A stretch of DNA of 64,000 nt from Edaphochlamys debaryana (GCA_016858145.1 JAEHOE010000120.1:124001-188000); one strand, 5' to 3'. Shown: positions 35,677 to 47,460, numbered from the stretch's first letter. The notes: generated from the sequence alone by a model not told the origin. Translations and numbers: made by a program.

Positions 35677-36651
35677 GGGGCGGCGCGCGGGGCGCCTCCG
35701 GCTGCCAGGCCCTAGCCTGCCCGGGCTGAGCGTGGACTGCAAGGAGGGGGGCAAAGGGGGTTGGGTTGGAGCAGAGCAAGGCTTGGGGTAGAGAGCTACG
35801 GGGAGGTTAAGAAGACAGGGGTTCGTGTGGGCTGCTCGCGGAAGGCAGGGAACCGTAGGCGCGGCGGAAGGCGGATGTGTACTGTATGGGTATGCGGGGT
35901 GGCAAGAACCTTGAGCAAACGGCCGGAGGGTTCCTCTCCCCGAGTGTACTCTTGCTCCTTCACGTCTTGAAGTAATGCCCTGGATGCCCCGTTTGCCGGT
36001 TTCTTCCGCTGGCGGAGTGGGCTGAGCGTGCATTTGGGCGGCGGGATAGGGTCGGGGAAGGCCGCAAGGCCCCCCAACCACGGGCATTGCTCAGCTCTAT
36101 TGTCTAGCCTTGTCAAGCAGGTGCGACAGGTACAGGGCCACCCCAACTTCCGGCGACCTCCAGCCCAGTCACTTGCTCCCTGTTGTGTGCACCCCTGGTC
36201 GAACTTTGAGCAGCTCCTAAAATGGACCCATCAGCCTGGGCCTGAAGTCCCTCTATCCAGTCCTCGTCGTGTCGGGCTAATGTGACGACCTTTACAATCA
36301 CATCTACAGTTCGCGGGCGGGCTGCGGGCTCTTCCTGCGTGCTGCTCGCTTGGGCCCGACCTGAACGTGAAACGTTACAGGCCCAACACGATCCCGCTGG
36401 AAGGCACCAAGGTCGACGGCAGTTCCCATTATACACTTTCCATATAGTACTTACTTGAAGTGGCACACACAGAACGTTCAAGCGAACTCGAGGTGGCACG
36501 ACCGGTTCCTGGCGCCTGCAGGCTGCTAGTATGGGGTGAGCCAAGTTATTGAGTATGCTCATGTGCAGAGTTGGGCAGGTGCAGAGTTACCAGCTGTCGA
36601 TAGACATTGACATCACGCGCGCTGCTGCTTCCCTGCTGATGCAGGTCCGTC
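35677..36651. other. Intergenic region
   Basis: Nothing coding was recognised. It should contain the 3' UTR of the MYND gene and the promoter of the first RCC1-like gene. Confidence 0.35.
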
Positions 36652-38713
36652 ATGCATTCGTTGCGCTTCGGTGCACTCCTGGTCGCGGTGCTCAGCGTCG
36701 CTCGCCACGGTACGTGCGCGCTACGGGTCGGGCTACCCACCATGGAGGCCAGCGGGGCCGCCCCTCCCGCTCTTCCGCTGGGCCCAGGACGGCAGAGCAG
36801 ATAGAGAAGCGTAGTGTAGGTAACCATCGCGAGCAAGCGGGTTTGATGTGCGAGTTGGCGGGGGCCCAGGACCCCTCAGACCCCCCGCGTTTGGGGGTGT
36901 CCATGCTGGGGCCGTGAAGTTCGCCCTTTGTGCAACTTCCAGCCCGTCCAGCCCCGCCGCACTGTGGATGGACAAGCAGAACTGCGTAACTGCAACCCTT
37001 CGCTCTTTGTATCCATCCTTCTGCGCAAGTCACAACCTGTCGCTTCCTGTCGCCCCTTGCTTTCAGGTGCCGCCGCTCCGCCACCATCCCCGCCTCCCAG
37101 CTCGCGCGGCGTCATCGCCCTCGGCGGCCCCTCCTTCAATGGCTACTACCCCGCTATGGACATCCCGCCGCAGGCCAAGTCCAACGTATGGGCCGTCAGC
37201 GGAGGAGGATGTGAGAGGCTGGCACCGAGCAAGGGTTTTGCAGAGAGGCCTCTTCGGGGGCACTCGAGCTGTCTCGAGCAGCAGTGTGAACTGCGTACCC
37301 CAATCCGGCCTTGGCCGTCGCCCCACTTTCTCCACACACACATCCCACCATACCCCGGCCCCTCGCAGCCCACTCCATGGCCATCTACGGCCCCGAGCGC
37401 CGTGTCATCGAGTGGCCGCGCATTGACGACTCCGGCTGGCCGGGCTCGCCGCCCCTGCCCAACAACACCTACCGGGACCAGCCGCCCAACCTGACCAATG
37501 TCACCGCCATTGCCGCTGGGCAGTCCCACAGCCTGGCACTGCGGAAGAATGGGCGGGTGAGGCGCTGAGGCTCTTGAGGATGGGGCTACCGTCGCGTGTC
37601 GCAGGCCGCTAGTTGACCTCCGCCTGCCCACAAACCGCCAGGTCGTGATGTGGAATCAGAGGCTGACGGGCGACAACCGCACGGACTACCTCCCCAACTT
37701 CATCACACGTGCCAACATTAAAGCTATTTCTGCCGCCAAGGGCGGCGGCACCTTCTCAATGTTTCTGCTCAGTAATGGCAGCGTGCTCGAGTGGTGAGTG
37801 ATTAGGGGCCGGCATGAGGCAAGGGAGGGAGGGAGCAGCCCGCTGCTGAGCTAGCTGCCCAGTTTGACACCCGCTGGGCCCCAAATCTCCACCCCCAGGC
37901 CTCCCCGCAACTATTCCGAGATTTACTCCGGCAACTTCACCACCTGGATCGTCCCCCGCCCCCACGCGCTCCTCATGTCGGGCAACGTCAAGGCCATTGC
38001 CGCGGGCTACGAGCACTGCCTGGCCCTGCTCAAGAACGGGACCGTGGTGGCGTGGGGGGGAAAAAGGGGAATGACTGAGGCAGGAATCAGCGCGCAGTTC
38101 AAGTCCGTCCAGGTGCCGGCGGCGGCGCAGGTACGTGAGGCTGAGGCAGTGACAGGGCTGTGGCAGGGTGTCAGCGGATTAATGACGGCAGGTGCAGCCG
38201 CACTGTCGCAACAGCGCACCGGCTCAGCCCTTGCACAATGCCCCTGACCTACCACAACCAGCTCGCATGACTGTAACCCTGCATGCATCCGGGCAGGCCG
38301 ATTCTCTACCCTCCGCTGCCCCGCGCCTGCCCCCGCCCCATCCCCCCCGCCAGGCCAATGTCACAGCGATTGCCGCGGGCATGGCCCACTCTCTGGCACT
38401 GCTCAAGAACGGAACCGTGGTGGCCTGGGGCAGGCTCCTGGGCGGATTCAGCGGGGCCACATGTGCTGCCATCGGCTGTGGGGGCGCGCCTCCTCCGCCG
38501 GGAGGACCGAACGGAGTGCCGTATGCCGCCCTGTCTGGCGTCAAGGCGATTTCGGCGGGGAAGACCACGGCCGTTGCGCTGCTGACTGGAGGCCGCGTGT
38601 TTGTGTGGGGCCAGACCTCGGCTGGCCTCGTCGTGACCAACATCCCTCCGGAGGCGCAATCCGGTGTAGTGGGGATAGGCTCCGGCTCGATCTGGTGGAT
38701 GGCCATCAAGTAG
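36652..38713 (+). CDS. Secreted RCC1-type beta-propeller protein, array copy A
   Basis: Six exons: 36652-36709, 37067-37210, 37369-37556, 37642-37793, 37899-38130 and 38354-38713; 377 residues, all phases close. Exon 1 encodes a signal peptide (MHSLRFGALLVAVLSVARHG). After a Pro/Ser linker come about six RCC1/BLIP-II-like blades, each of the form 'V-x-A-I-A-A-G-x2-H-S-L-A-L-L-K-N-G-x-V-V-x-W', ending in 'GSIWWMAIK'. Ten N-glycosylation sites (NNT, NLT, NVT, NRT, NGS, NYS, NFT, NGT and so on) fit an extracellular or wall glycoprotein. RCC1 proteins proper are nuclear Ran exchange factors; a signal peptide makes that role unlikely here. It is probably a binding protein; the ligand is unknown. 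The same exon pattern occurs in copies C and D. Confidence 0.8.
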
Positions 38714-39636
38714 CTGATGAGCGCATAGGGCCAGGACTGCCGGTTGCACATCGACTGCCCGGTGCCCTTAGGCGGCGGTATGGGGCCCCCGAGTCTTCAG
38801 CCGGTCATCGGTTGGGGGGCGGGGTCGGGAGGATTTGGGCAAGATGTCCGGAGACTGTGTCTGCACCGCCCCCTCAAAGGGAGGGGTCCTTGATAGGCCA
38901 GTTACCGGTATGTCACTGGAGGATTCCTAAGTGCACATGGGAGGCAGAGCGGTGGGCTGTAGAGTGAGCGTATGACACAGCTGGACGCGCAACGCGGGGC
39001 GCGATGGGGTCGAACGTGGGGAAAGCGCGTGGCAGCGAGCCGAGGCGAGCCGCCTCTCTCAGGCCTCTCTGACTTCTCACCCAGAGGGCTGGCAACGCGA
39101 GGTGCGCCGACTACATGGCTGTTGAGCTCTGCTGCTTGGCATGGGCAGCTCCATCCGATTTATGACATTTCGTGGCGGAGCTTGCTGCGGTCACGTCATC
39201 AGCCAGACACGGCGTTCGGCTGTGGAGCTGGGGGTGGGGTGGGGGTGGGGGGTCCGGGCTTGCTGGGCCGTGCCGAGCCGTGCCGACTCTCTGGCTTCCC
39301 ATTCAGAGAATTCAGAGGGCCGAAGACGCGAGGTGCGCTGAACACATGTGTTCTAGGCTGTTGAAGTCTGGTGCGGTGCCGGGCACGCCCTTTGGCGGTG
39401 CGCCGGTTGGGTCGGCTTACCCCTAATCCCCTCCGGAGGGAGGGAAACGGGGCTACGCCTATGCATCCGCGTCTCAGCGCACACTGCTCGTCAAACTTCA
39501 CTTTGTCCAAGTCGTTAGGCGCTGTCGGACATGCAGTCATGGAGTGCGGTCGCCGGGATGTAGGGCCCGCTGACGGGCGCATGCAAAGCCGCGTTTCGTT
39601 TACCGCTAGTCATCAGGGACAACGCGCGCCCTTTGC
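38714..39636. other. Spacer with a local imperfect duplication
   Basis: No exon was seen. A stretch near 39057-39130 (CTCTCTGACTTC … ACGCGAGGTGCGC … GGCTGTTGA) recurs at about 39286-39368 with changes. Exons 1-4 of the next RCC1 copy would be expected here but are absent. Confidence 0.45.
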
Positions 39637-40223
39637 GGGACCGTGGTGGCGTGGGGGGGAAAGAGGGGAACCACGCAGGCGGGCCTAAGCGCGCAGTTCA
39701 AGTCGATCCAGGTGCCGGCGGCGGCGCAGGTACGTGAGGCTGAGGCAGTGAAAGCTGTGGCAGGGCTTGGCAAGTTGGCGACTGACCGCACCCTAAATGG
39801 TTTCAACTTACCTGCTGACCCGTCGCCCTCCGCCTGCCCCAACTCCCCCCCCTCATGCCAATGTCACCGCCATTGCCGCGGGCATGGCCCACTCGCTCCC
39901 TGGCACTGCTCAAGAACGGGACCGTGGTGGCGTGGGGCAGGGCCCTGCCCGCGGGATATAACGGCGCCACATGTGCTGCCATCGGCTGCGGGGGAGCGCC
40001 GCCGCCGCCGGCCGGACCGAACGGAGTGCCGTATGCCGCCCTGTCTGGCGTCAAGGCGATTGCGGCAGGACGGGACATTGCCATGACTCTCCTGCCAGGG
40101 GGCCGCGTGTTTGTGTGGGGCTCGACGTCGGTCGGCCTGATCCTCACCAATATCCCCCCCGAGGCACAGTCCGGTGTCACTGACATTGGCGCGGGCTCGA
40201 TTTGGTGGCTGGCCATCAAGTAG
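39637..40223 (+). pseudogene. RCC1-type array copy B: decayed 3' fragment
   Basis: Similarity starts abruptly inside the equivalent of exon 5 (39637-39729, 'GTVVAWGGKRGTTQAGL … VPAAAQ' then GTACGT). Exons 1-4 are missing. The acceptor of the last exon, CAG|GCCAA in copies A and D, is CATGCCAA here (about 39852), so AG is lost. A 4-base insertion after GGCCCACT (near 39892) then shifts the frame. The rest, to 'GSIWWLAIK' and TAG, is well preserved and close to copies C and D. It is a recent dead duplicate. Confidence 0.8.
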
Positions 40224-41747
40224 CATGGAGTCAGGGAAGGCACGCAGGAGGTCTAGCGAGCGAGCAACAGTAGTGCGGCACTGCCAGGGCGGCTCTGATG
40301 TCGTTGGCCCAAAGGGGTTCCAGGAGGTGTGGCTGGATGAGTGGCTGAATAAATTAGGCGCGGTGGCGGCGGCGTTAACGTAGGTAACGTATGTAGCTAC
40401 GTCCCTATGGGCCACATCGTTGTCCTGATTCTTCTCCTGCTCCTTGCGGTGTGGCCCCACCATTGGTTGGTGACATCGCTGCGTACGTGCCGAACCGCCG
40501 CCACCCCCATCAGACCGTGTAACTCCTCTCTCGCCCTCCCGACTGGCCTATACTTATGCCGGCACGTCCCGGTACTGAGTTCCGCCCCAGCAGCCTCAAT
40601 GTATCCGCCCCAGTCTCAATCCAAAGCCATGTTTCAGTTGCTTGGCCCCCGTGTGGGCTGATGCCCTCGGCTGATGCCCTTCGCCCCGCCCAAGCCCTCG
40701 CGCCGACGGAGCGCTCTGGCCCCCGCACGCACGCACCCCCCCGCCCCCCGCCGCCCCCACGGCACACCCCGCCCCGCCCCGCTCGCGCGCTCCACTCGTC
40801 CCCAATCAAGAAACAAGACGAGACGCAAGCTAGCTTTTGGCCATGAGCCGCAGTGGCGGTTTGGCCGCATGCGTCGTGTCATGACACAGTGACGGCGCCT
40901 GGACAGCTTGGAATCGCAGCAGGAGCTAGAAAGCTCCGTCGGCGGGGCCGAGTCTGGGAGTGCCGCCTTACACACACTCCGGCATGCGATATCGCCGTTA
41001 GCGCTGGTAGCGCAACACTGTGGGTACTTTTGGCGCGGTCCAGACTGCAGAGTACGACGCCTAAGAGGGTGTCGTACAATGTATCCACTGTCGATGCCTG
41101 TCGAAGCAGTCGAACGCACACGCTGCGAACTCCAGACTACAATACGGTGACTCCCTGCCCTCACTGGGGGCTCTTCGGGGCCATGCCAAAGGCCATCGTG
41201 TGACAGGGTGTGACACGCCACTCTCGCAAGACCGGATTGTGCATGTGCACCCGCCAAATGGGCCCCTGCCCCGGGCGGGGTTGCCGGCGGTCGTGCGTCA
41301 GCAGGCGCTGTCCGCTCAACGGTGGTGGAACGAGAGGAGGGCAGCGCTTAGAGTCAAAACCTGCCGATATCTAGGACTCCGCAGGCTAATAGGCCGCACG
41401 TGCGCATGCCCCGCCTTCCGAAGGCCCGCTCGGGCTGGGCCCAGGGCCGAAGTTGGGTTTCGGCGGGCCTGTTCCCGCTTGCAAAAGTCGTATCGTATCC
41501 TTTCCCAATACTTATAGAGCACATACAGCTCTTGAAATATAAGCCGCTTGTGTCGCACAGGTCGCAGGATCGCAGGAGTCTGACGCACGACACCAACCCA
41601 AACCTCGCGCATTACAGTGTAGCCCACTCAGCTTGGAGCATGCTACTGCAGTCGGGCTGAGTATAGCCTCATCACATGCTTGCTTGGCCGCACCGCGACG
41701 CCCATCCATCGCTCGGGAGTTTCGAAACTGCAGCGCACACGCTGCAC
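40224..41747. other. Intergenic region upstream of RCC1 copy C
   Basis: No gene was recognised. It includes a C-rich stretch (40700-40800). A phrase GTTGGGTTTCGGCGGG near 41451 is similar to GTTGGGTTTCGACGGG near 45285 upstream of copy D, suggesting a shared promoter ancestry. Confidence 0.35.
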
Positions 41748-43838
41748 ATGCTCAGAGGAATGTCGCTGCAAGTGAGCGCTCTGTTGGTGGTGCTTCTTGG
41801 CGCAGCACGACATGGTGGGTGCGCGGCCATATGACATGCTTCGACCGTCTCCGACGGCGGACTAGAGAGCCGACTGCTCCTCGAGCAACCCCTCATACTT
41901 TATGACCAAATGCCAGCTCGATTAAGAAGCTGCAGGACTGGAGGGCCCAAATGCTCCCGCCCTCTCCCCCCCCCGCCCCCCCGATGTACGCAGCCGCCGG
42001 CGCCCGAGGCGTCATCGCGTGGGGTGGCCCGGCGTACAACGACTACTACCCCGCGATGGACGTCCCACTGCAGGCAAAATCGGACGTGTGGGCGGTCAGC
42101 GGAGGAGGATGTGAGCACTCGCTGGCTGGCTTGTCTCCGCGCACGCTCGAGGTGCAGGCACTTAATTACTTGCTCGAGCCAGTGCGAGGCAGGCCCCATA
42201 CCCACACGCCACCCCTCTGTCCCGATCCGCAGCCCACTCCATGGCCATCTACGGTCCCGAGCGCCGGGTGATCGAGTGGCCGCCCGTCAACGAAACTGGC
42301 TTTCCCGGGTACCCCCGCGCCCCCGGCACCTACCGGGACCAGCCCGCGGGGCTCACCAACGTCACCTCCGTCGCTGCGGGGCAGTACCACAGCCTGGCGC
42401 TAAAGAAGAGCGGAGAGGTGAGGCTGGAGTGCATGACCGCCGCTCCCTTGCTTGGGTATGTCTGTGCCCTGCCTGCGGGTGCAGATGCCTTTGCGCATGG
42501 CCCTGGGCGGGGTTGTCCTGGCACGGTGGGCTGCCCATCGCAAGCGGCAGCGCCCCCCACCCTTTCACCACCCCGCACCCACGCTGCGGCTGTTGGCTCC
42601 TGACCTCCATCCTCCACTCACGGCAGGTCGTCATGTGGACTCGCTACCTGAGTGGCAGCAGCCTCATCGACTTCCTCCCCGCCTCCATCACGACTGCCAA
42701 CGTCACAGCCGTAGCGGCGGCCCAGGGCGGCAGCACCTTCTCCATGTTCCTCCTCAGCAACGGCAGCGTGCTCGAGTGGTGGGTGCACGGGCACTCAGCA
42801 GTTAACGCTCCTGAGCTTATGCTGCACCAGCAAGTGTCCTGCGAGCGCCTGCTAGGGGCTACTAGTACTGCAGCCTTGACGCGCGCAACACGCACCCGCT
42901 CCCGCCCCCCGCCGCCCCCAGGGACCCTCTATGCGGAGGCCAAGCTGAATGCCTGTGATACACTCGTCCACCCCATGCCCCCGCCGCTTCCCTCTGCCCC
43001 AAACCCCCTCCACCCCCAGGCCCCCCCGCAACTACTCCGAGATTTACTCGACCAACCTGACCTTGTGGATCGTCCCCCGCCCCCACGCGCTCCTCATGTC
43101 GGGCAACATCAAGGCCATTGCCGCGGGCTACGAGCACTGCCTGGCCCTGCTCAAGAACGGGACCGTGGTGGCGTGGGGGGGAAAGAGGGGAACCACACAG
43201 GCGGGCCTCAGCGCGCAGTTCAAGTCTATCCAGGTGCCGGCGGCGGCGCAGGTGAGGGCTCGGGGCGGGGCCACTTAGGGTGGTACCGTACACCCTTGTG
43301 TAGAAATGCATCTACAGCGGCCAGTGTGGCTGATGGGCGGGGCACGGCTTCGTGTGTGGCCGCACAAGGCATGCAGCGGTCCAGCCGTCCGCGGCACCGC
43401 AGACCCTCGCTCGCAGACCTGACAGCCCGCCTCCCCTCCGCCGCCCGGCGCCTGTCCGCCCTCCCCTCCTTCCAGTCCAACGTCGTAGCGATTGCCGCGG
43501 GCATGGCCCACTCCCTGGCCCTGCTCAGCAACGGGACCGTGGTGGCGTGGGGCAGGACCCTGCCCCCCTCCACCCCAACAGCATCCTGCGCCTCCCTCGG
43601 CTGCAAGCCGCCGCCGCCGCCCCCGGCCGGTCCCAACGGAGTGCCCTATGCCGCCATGTCTGGAGTCAGCGCCATCGCTGCGGGGCGAGACATTGCCGTG
43701 ACTCTTCTGCCAGGAGGCCGCGTGTTCGTGTGGGGCTCCACGTCCGCCGGCCTCTACCTCACCAACATCCCTGTTGAGGCGCAGTCCGGCGTTGTGGGCA
43801 TCGGCACGGGCTCCATCTGGTGGCTGGCCATCAAGTAG
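41748..43838 (+). CDS. Secreted RCC1-type beta-propeller protein, array copy C
   Basis: Six exons: 41748-41814, 41994-42110, 42233-42417, 42627-42778, 43020-43251 and 43476-43838; 371 residues. Exon 1 gives a signal peptide (MLRGMSLQVSALLVVLLGAA). The exon 2 acceptor is the CGCAG at 41989-41993; only this one keeps phase, and it has a long C tract. It removes most of the Pro/Ser linker seen in A and D. The blades follow the same pattern ('NVTSVAAGQYHSLALKKSGE', 'NIKAIAAGYEHCLALLKNGT', 'NVVAIAAGMAHSLALLSNGT'). This is the most diverged of the three intact copies. Location and role as for copy A: predicted secreted glycoprotein, ligand unknown. Confidence 0.8.
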
Positions 43839-44795
43839 CGAGGGCCCACTACGCGGCCGGGCTGGCGTAAGGCGGCGGGCGGGGCCAAGTCCACCCCCTA
43901 CCAGGTCATGTTGCGAGACAACCCGCCGGTATCAAGGGAGTAGGGCCTTGGGGGCATCGGAGTCCCTCAGACCCCTGGCATGTGCATGCAGTCAGGCAGA
44001 GTCTGTTTCAGAGTTATGGGCGGAAGTAGGGCCCTGGGGGCAGTCGAGACCGTCAGACCCCTCGCATCCAGTCCGGCAGGCAGAGTCGGGGCGGGTAGCG
44101 CACAGGCAGAGTTACTCTGTTTCAGAGCCGGGGCAGGTAGCTCGAGCTCCGGCTCTGATTGAGCGGGGCAAGGTAGATGCCACGGTGCGGGTGCACGTGT
44201 GGCAGCGTGCGTGCAAAGGAGCAGGGTGACGCGGGTGGGCTGACGTGATTGGCTGCGGGGCTGAAGCCTCCTTCCCTTTCAACCGCTCGCTGTGTAAGGG
44301 TTCGGTTGCTGGTGGCCGTTTCCTGCCGGCGCCAGTCCAGCCAGCCAGCTGCCTCCGCACCACCCTCCCCTTGACTGCTGCGGCTCAGCCGGTCAGGGCG
44401 GCCCGCTCTCTTGCTGCAGCACACAAGAGGTCGCAAGCCACGGACTCACCCAGCAACGCCCTTTTAGTTGTACCCCTTCCGCGTCGCGTTGTTCTCTTGC
44501 CCCCGCCTCGGCCACCAAGGGGTAGGGGCCCAAGGTGGCCAGCCGCTCCCACGCGCAGGATGCCTTTGGCATGAGTAGCTCGCACTTCTTGCTCGTGCTC
44601 CCTTGGCACGCTGTCAGGCAGGGGGGGGAGCGAGGACACATTCATAGGCACGGCGTACCGTACGCTCCTGCCTGCTGTCCTGCCCCTGCGCGCCTGCATG
44701 CCGGGAGGCGGACGGGCGGGATGGGCCCGCTGGCCCCTATGCGTCCTCGGTGGTTACAATCAGGGACCCCAGAGGCCAGGTCAGACCGTTCGACG
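43839..44795. repeat. Spacer with an imperfect tandem duplication, then unique sequence
   Basis: From about 43939 to 44130 a unit of roughly 80-90 bases is repeated: GTAGGGCC[T/C]TGGGGGCA … CAGACCCCT … GGCAGAGTC. The phrase 'GGCAGAGTCTGTTTCAGAG' is echoed by 'GGCAGAGTTACTCTGTTTCAGAG'. No ORF is convincing. The final 8 bases (GTTCGACG, 44788-44795) are the left target duplication of the MITE. Confidence 0.55.
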
Positions 44796-45170
44796 CAGTG
44801 CTGGTATCTTCGTCTTTTTCGTCTTTTTTAGAAAGAGAGTTTGGGACTGGCCGGAGGCCGTTTCTGGCTATCAGCCAGAAGGATTTGGGCCTCGGGAGGG
44901 GGTGTTCTGGCTCCATGGCCAGAAGGTTTCGGCCCTGCGGGGGCTGCCTTTCTGGACGGCCGTGGCGGGGGCCTGTGGGTGGGTGAAGCCAGAGGGGTGT
45001 GCGCCGGGGAACACTTCCAACGGGAGGCCGTGGGGCGGGCAGCCCCCATGGCCAGAAGGTTTCAAGCCTTTGGAGAGGTGTTTCTGGCTCCATGGCCAGA
45101 AGGTTTCGGGGCTCCCAGAGGGGATTTCTGGCTGTCAGCCAGAAGGTCCTGACGGAAGATACCAGCACTG
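44796..45170. mobile_element. Non-autonomous hAT-type MITE, 375 bp
   Basis: Left end CAGTGCTGGTATCTTC (44796-44811) is a perfect 16-base inverted match to the right end GAAGATACCAGCACTG (45155-45170). Both ends are flanked by the same 8 bases, GTTCGACG (44788-44795 and 45171-45178). An 8-bp target duplication and CAGTG-type termini are the signature of the hAT superfamily. There is no transposase ORF, so it must be moved by an enzyme encoded elsewhere. The inside holds repeated 19-20-base palindromes. Confidence 0.85.
44862..45144. repeat. Array of short palindromes inside the MITE
   Basis: Hairpin-forming units TTCTGGCT-[ATC/CCAT/GTC]-[A]GCCAGAA occur at 44862-44880, 44905-44924, 45082-45101 and 45126-45144. 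A half unit (CATGGCCAGAAGG) lies near 45048. Each is followed by AGAAGG(A/T)TT or similar, so the units are also direct repeats. Confidence 0.8.
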
Positions 45171-45178
45171 GTTCGACG

Positions 45179-45628
45179 AGTAGAATCGGGAGCCAGCAAA
45201 CGGTGTATCCCCTCCAGTAGTGATGACGTGCGCTAGAGACGGCGCGCAGGCTTCAGACGCGCTTCCCATCTGGGTCCGCGGCGGTTGGGTTTCGACGGGG
45301 GACCACAGGACTGGCGGGATACGATTTGATTGGAAGCGGGAGGGTAGGGGTTACTGGACGTGACACACACAGCGCCGCATACAGTTATACGCACCAATTG
45401 CATTACCGCGCAATACACCGAAGAGGAGACGGCAGTGCTTGGTTGCGTCTCTTCGAGATGCTGCAGACTGCACTTGTTGAACGCCAGCCCGCCGATAGTA
45501 TGCGGTAAGCGTGTGGCGTGTTCTTGATATCCCTCAGTGGTACTGTGGTGCTTGCTTTGTTGCAAGTCATACTTGTTGGCAACTTGGCGCGCGATGTGCC
45601 GCTTCACGCTTTCCCCACATTCAGAGTC
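45179..45628. other. Spacer between MITE and RCC1 copy D
   Basis: No gene was seen. It probably contains the promoter of copy D. An in-frame upstream start (45518) would add 37 hydrophobic residues to copy D, but the ATG at 45629 matches the starts of copies A and C. Confidence 0.4.
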
Positions 45629-47460
45629 ATGTTGCTTTTATGGCGAATCGGTGCGCTCTTGGTTGCGGTGACTGCTGTCGCCCACCACGGTGGGTCCGCT
45701 ACGGGCACTCCCCCGCTGACTCGCCGCGGTGCTTGGGGGCCTTGGGTGGGCCTACGGCGCCCATGGCCCCCGCCAGTTCCTGTGGAGCTGCAGCTTCTAA
45801 GTCAAGCAGTCATACATGTCGGGGGTCGGCCCGGGGGGTCAGCGTTGATAGCCGCTGATCGGTGCCGCCCCGTTATGCCTGTAGGTGCCGCCGCCGCTCC
45901 GCCACCATCCCCGCCTCCCAGCTCGCGCGGCGTGATCGCGTGGGGCGGACCTTCCTTCAACGATTACTACCCTGCAATGGACATCCCGCCGCAGGCCAAG
46001 TCCAACGTGTGGGCCGTCAGCGGAGGAACAGGTGAGCTGAGGCGGCCAAGCCGTGTTCCACCCTGCGCCTTCCATTCCCCCTTTCAGTTGCCTCGTTGTC
46101 CCCCTCTTAGCCCCTTGCTCCATCCCGGCGCAGAGCACTCCATGGCCATCTACGGCCCCGAGCGCCGTGTCATCGAGTGGCCACGCATCAACGAAACTGG
46201 CTTTCCCGGGTACCCCCGCCCTAACGGAACCTACCGGGACCAGCCGCCCAACCTGACCAATGTCACCGCCATTGCCGCTGGGCAGTCCCACAGCCTGGCA
46301 CTGCGGAAGAGCGGGCGGGTGAGACACAGAAAGCGCTACAGCGCGCTGCTAGGAATGAGGGCACCGGTGCCTGCCGTTTTCCATTGACCTTCTTCCGCCT
46401 GCCTTCATCCGCCAGGTTGTGATGTGGACTCGGAGGCTGACCGGTGATAACCGAACGGACTACCTCCCCAACTTCATCACACGCGCAACCGTGAAGGCGA
46501 TTGCGGCAGCCAAGGGTGGCAGCACCTTCTCAATGTTTCTGCTCAAGAACGGCAGCGTGCTCGAGTGGTGGGTGATCAAGGGCCGGCATGAGGCAAGGGA
46601 GGGAGCAGCCCGCCGAGGCAAGGGAGGGAGCAGCCCGCCGCTGAGCTAGCTGCTTAATATCTACACACCCACCCGCTGGGCCCCAAACCTCCACCCCCAG
46701 GCCCCCCCGCAACTATTCCGAGATTTACTCTGGCAACTTCACCACCTGGATCGTCCCCCGCCCCGACGCGCTCCTCATGTCAGGCAGCGTCAAGGCCATT
46801 GCCGCGGGCTACGAGCACTGCCTGGCCCTGCTCAAGAACGGGACCGTGGTGGCGTGGGGGGGAAAGAGGGGAACCACACAGGCGGGCCTCAGCGCGCAGT
46901 TCAAGTCTATCCAGGTGCCGGCGGCGGCGCAGGTGAGGCCTGGTGCAGTGAGGGCTGTGGCAGGAAAGCAGCGGGTGATGTGCGGAGGGCCCCCTTGCCT
47001 GGTCCTTGACAGGTTGGCGGCTGACCGCGCCCTAAACGTTTACAACGTACCTGCTGACCCGTCGCCCTCCGCCTGCACCTGCTTTCCCCCCCGTCAGGCC
47101 AACGTCACCGCCATTGCCGCGGGCATGGCCCACTCTCTGGCACTGCTCAAGAACGGAACCGTGGTGGCCTGGGGCAGGGCCCTGCCCGCGGGATACAACG
47201 GCGCCACATGTGCTGCCATCGGCTGCGGGGGCGCGCCTCCTCCGCCGGGAGGACCGAACGGAGTGCCGTATGCCGCCCTGTCTGGCGTCAAGGCGATTTC
47301 GGCGGGGCAGAACATTGCCGTAACTCTTTTGACAGGGGGGCGCGTGTTTGTGTGGGGTCAAACCACGACGGGCCTCGTTCTCAACATCATCCCTCCGGAA
47401 GCGCAGTCCGGCGTGGTGGGGATAGGCGCGGGCTCATTCTGGTGGATGGCCATCAAGTAG
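45629..47460 (+). CDS. Secreted RCC1-type beta-propeller protein, array copy D
   Basis: Six exons: 45629-45689, 45885-46031, 46134-46318, 46416-46567, 46701-46932 and 47098-47460; 379 residues. It has a signal peptide (MLLLWRIGALLVAVTAVAHHG), a Pro/Ser linker identical in plan to copy A, the same blades and many N-x-S/T sites. Exon sizes 152 and 232 are the same in A, C and D. Intron 4 is clearly homologous to that of copy A but carries a 25-base tandem duplication (46590-46614 and 46615-46639). High similarity to A in exons and intron suggests recent duplication or gene conversion. Predicted extracellular glycoprotein of unknown ligand. Confidence 0.8.

Noticed and set aside
44862..45144. 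CRISPR-like spaced palindromes
   Set aside because: Spacing is irregular, repeats differ, the DNA is eukaryotic, and terminal repeats with an 8-bp duplication explain the unit as a MITE.
45518..45628. Longer N-terminus for RCC1 copy D
   Set aside because: The paralogues start at the position equivalent to 45629, and the shorter form already gives a normal signal peptide.
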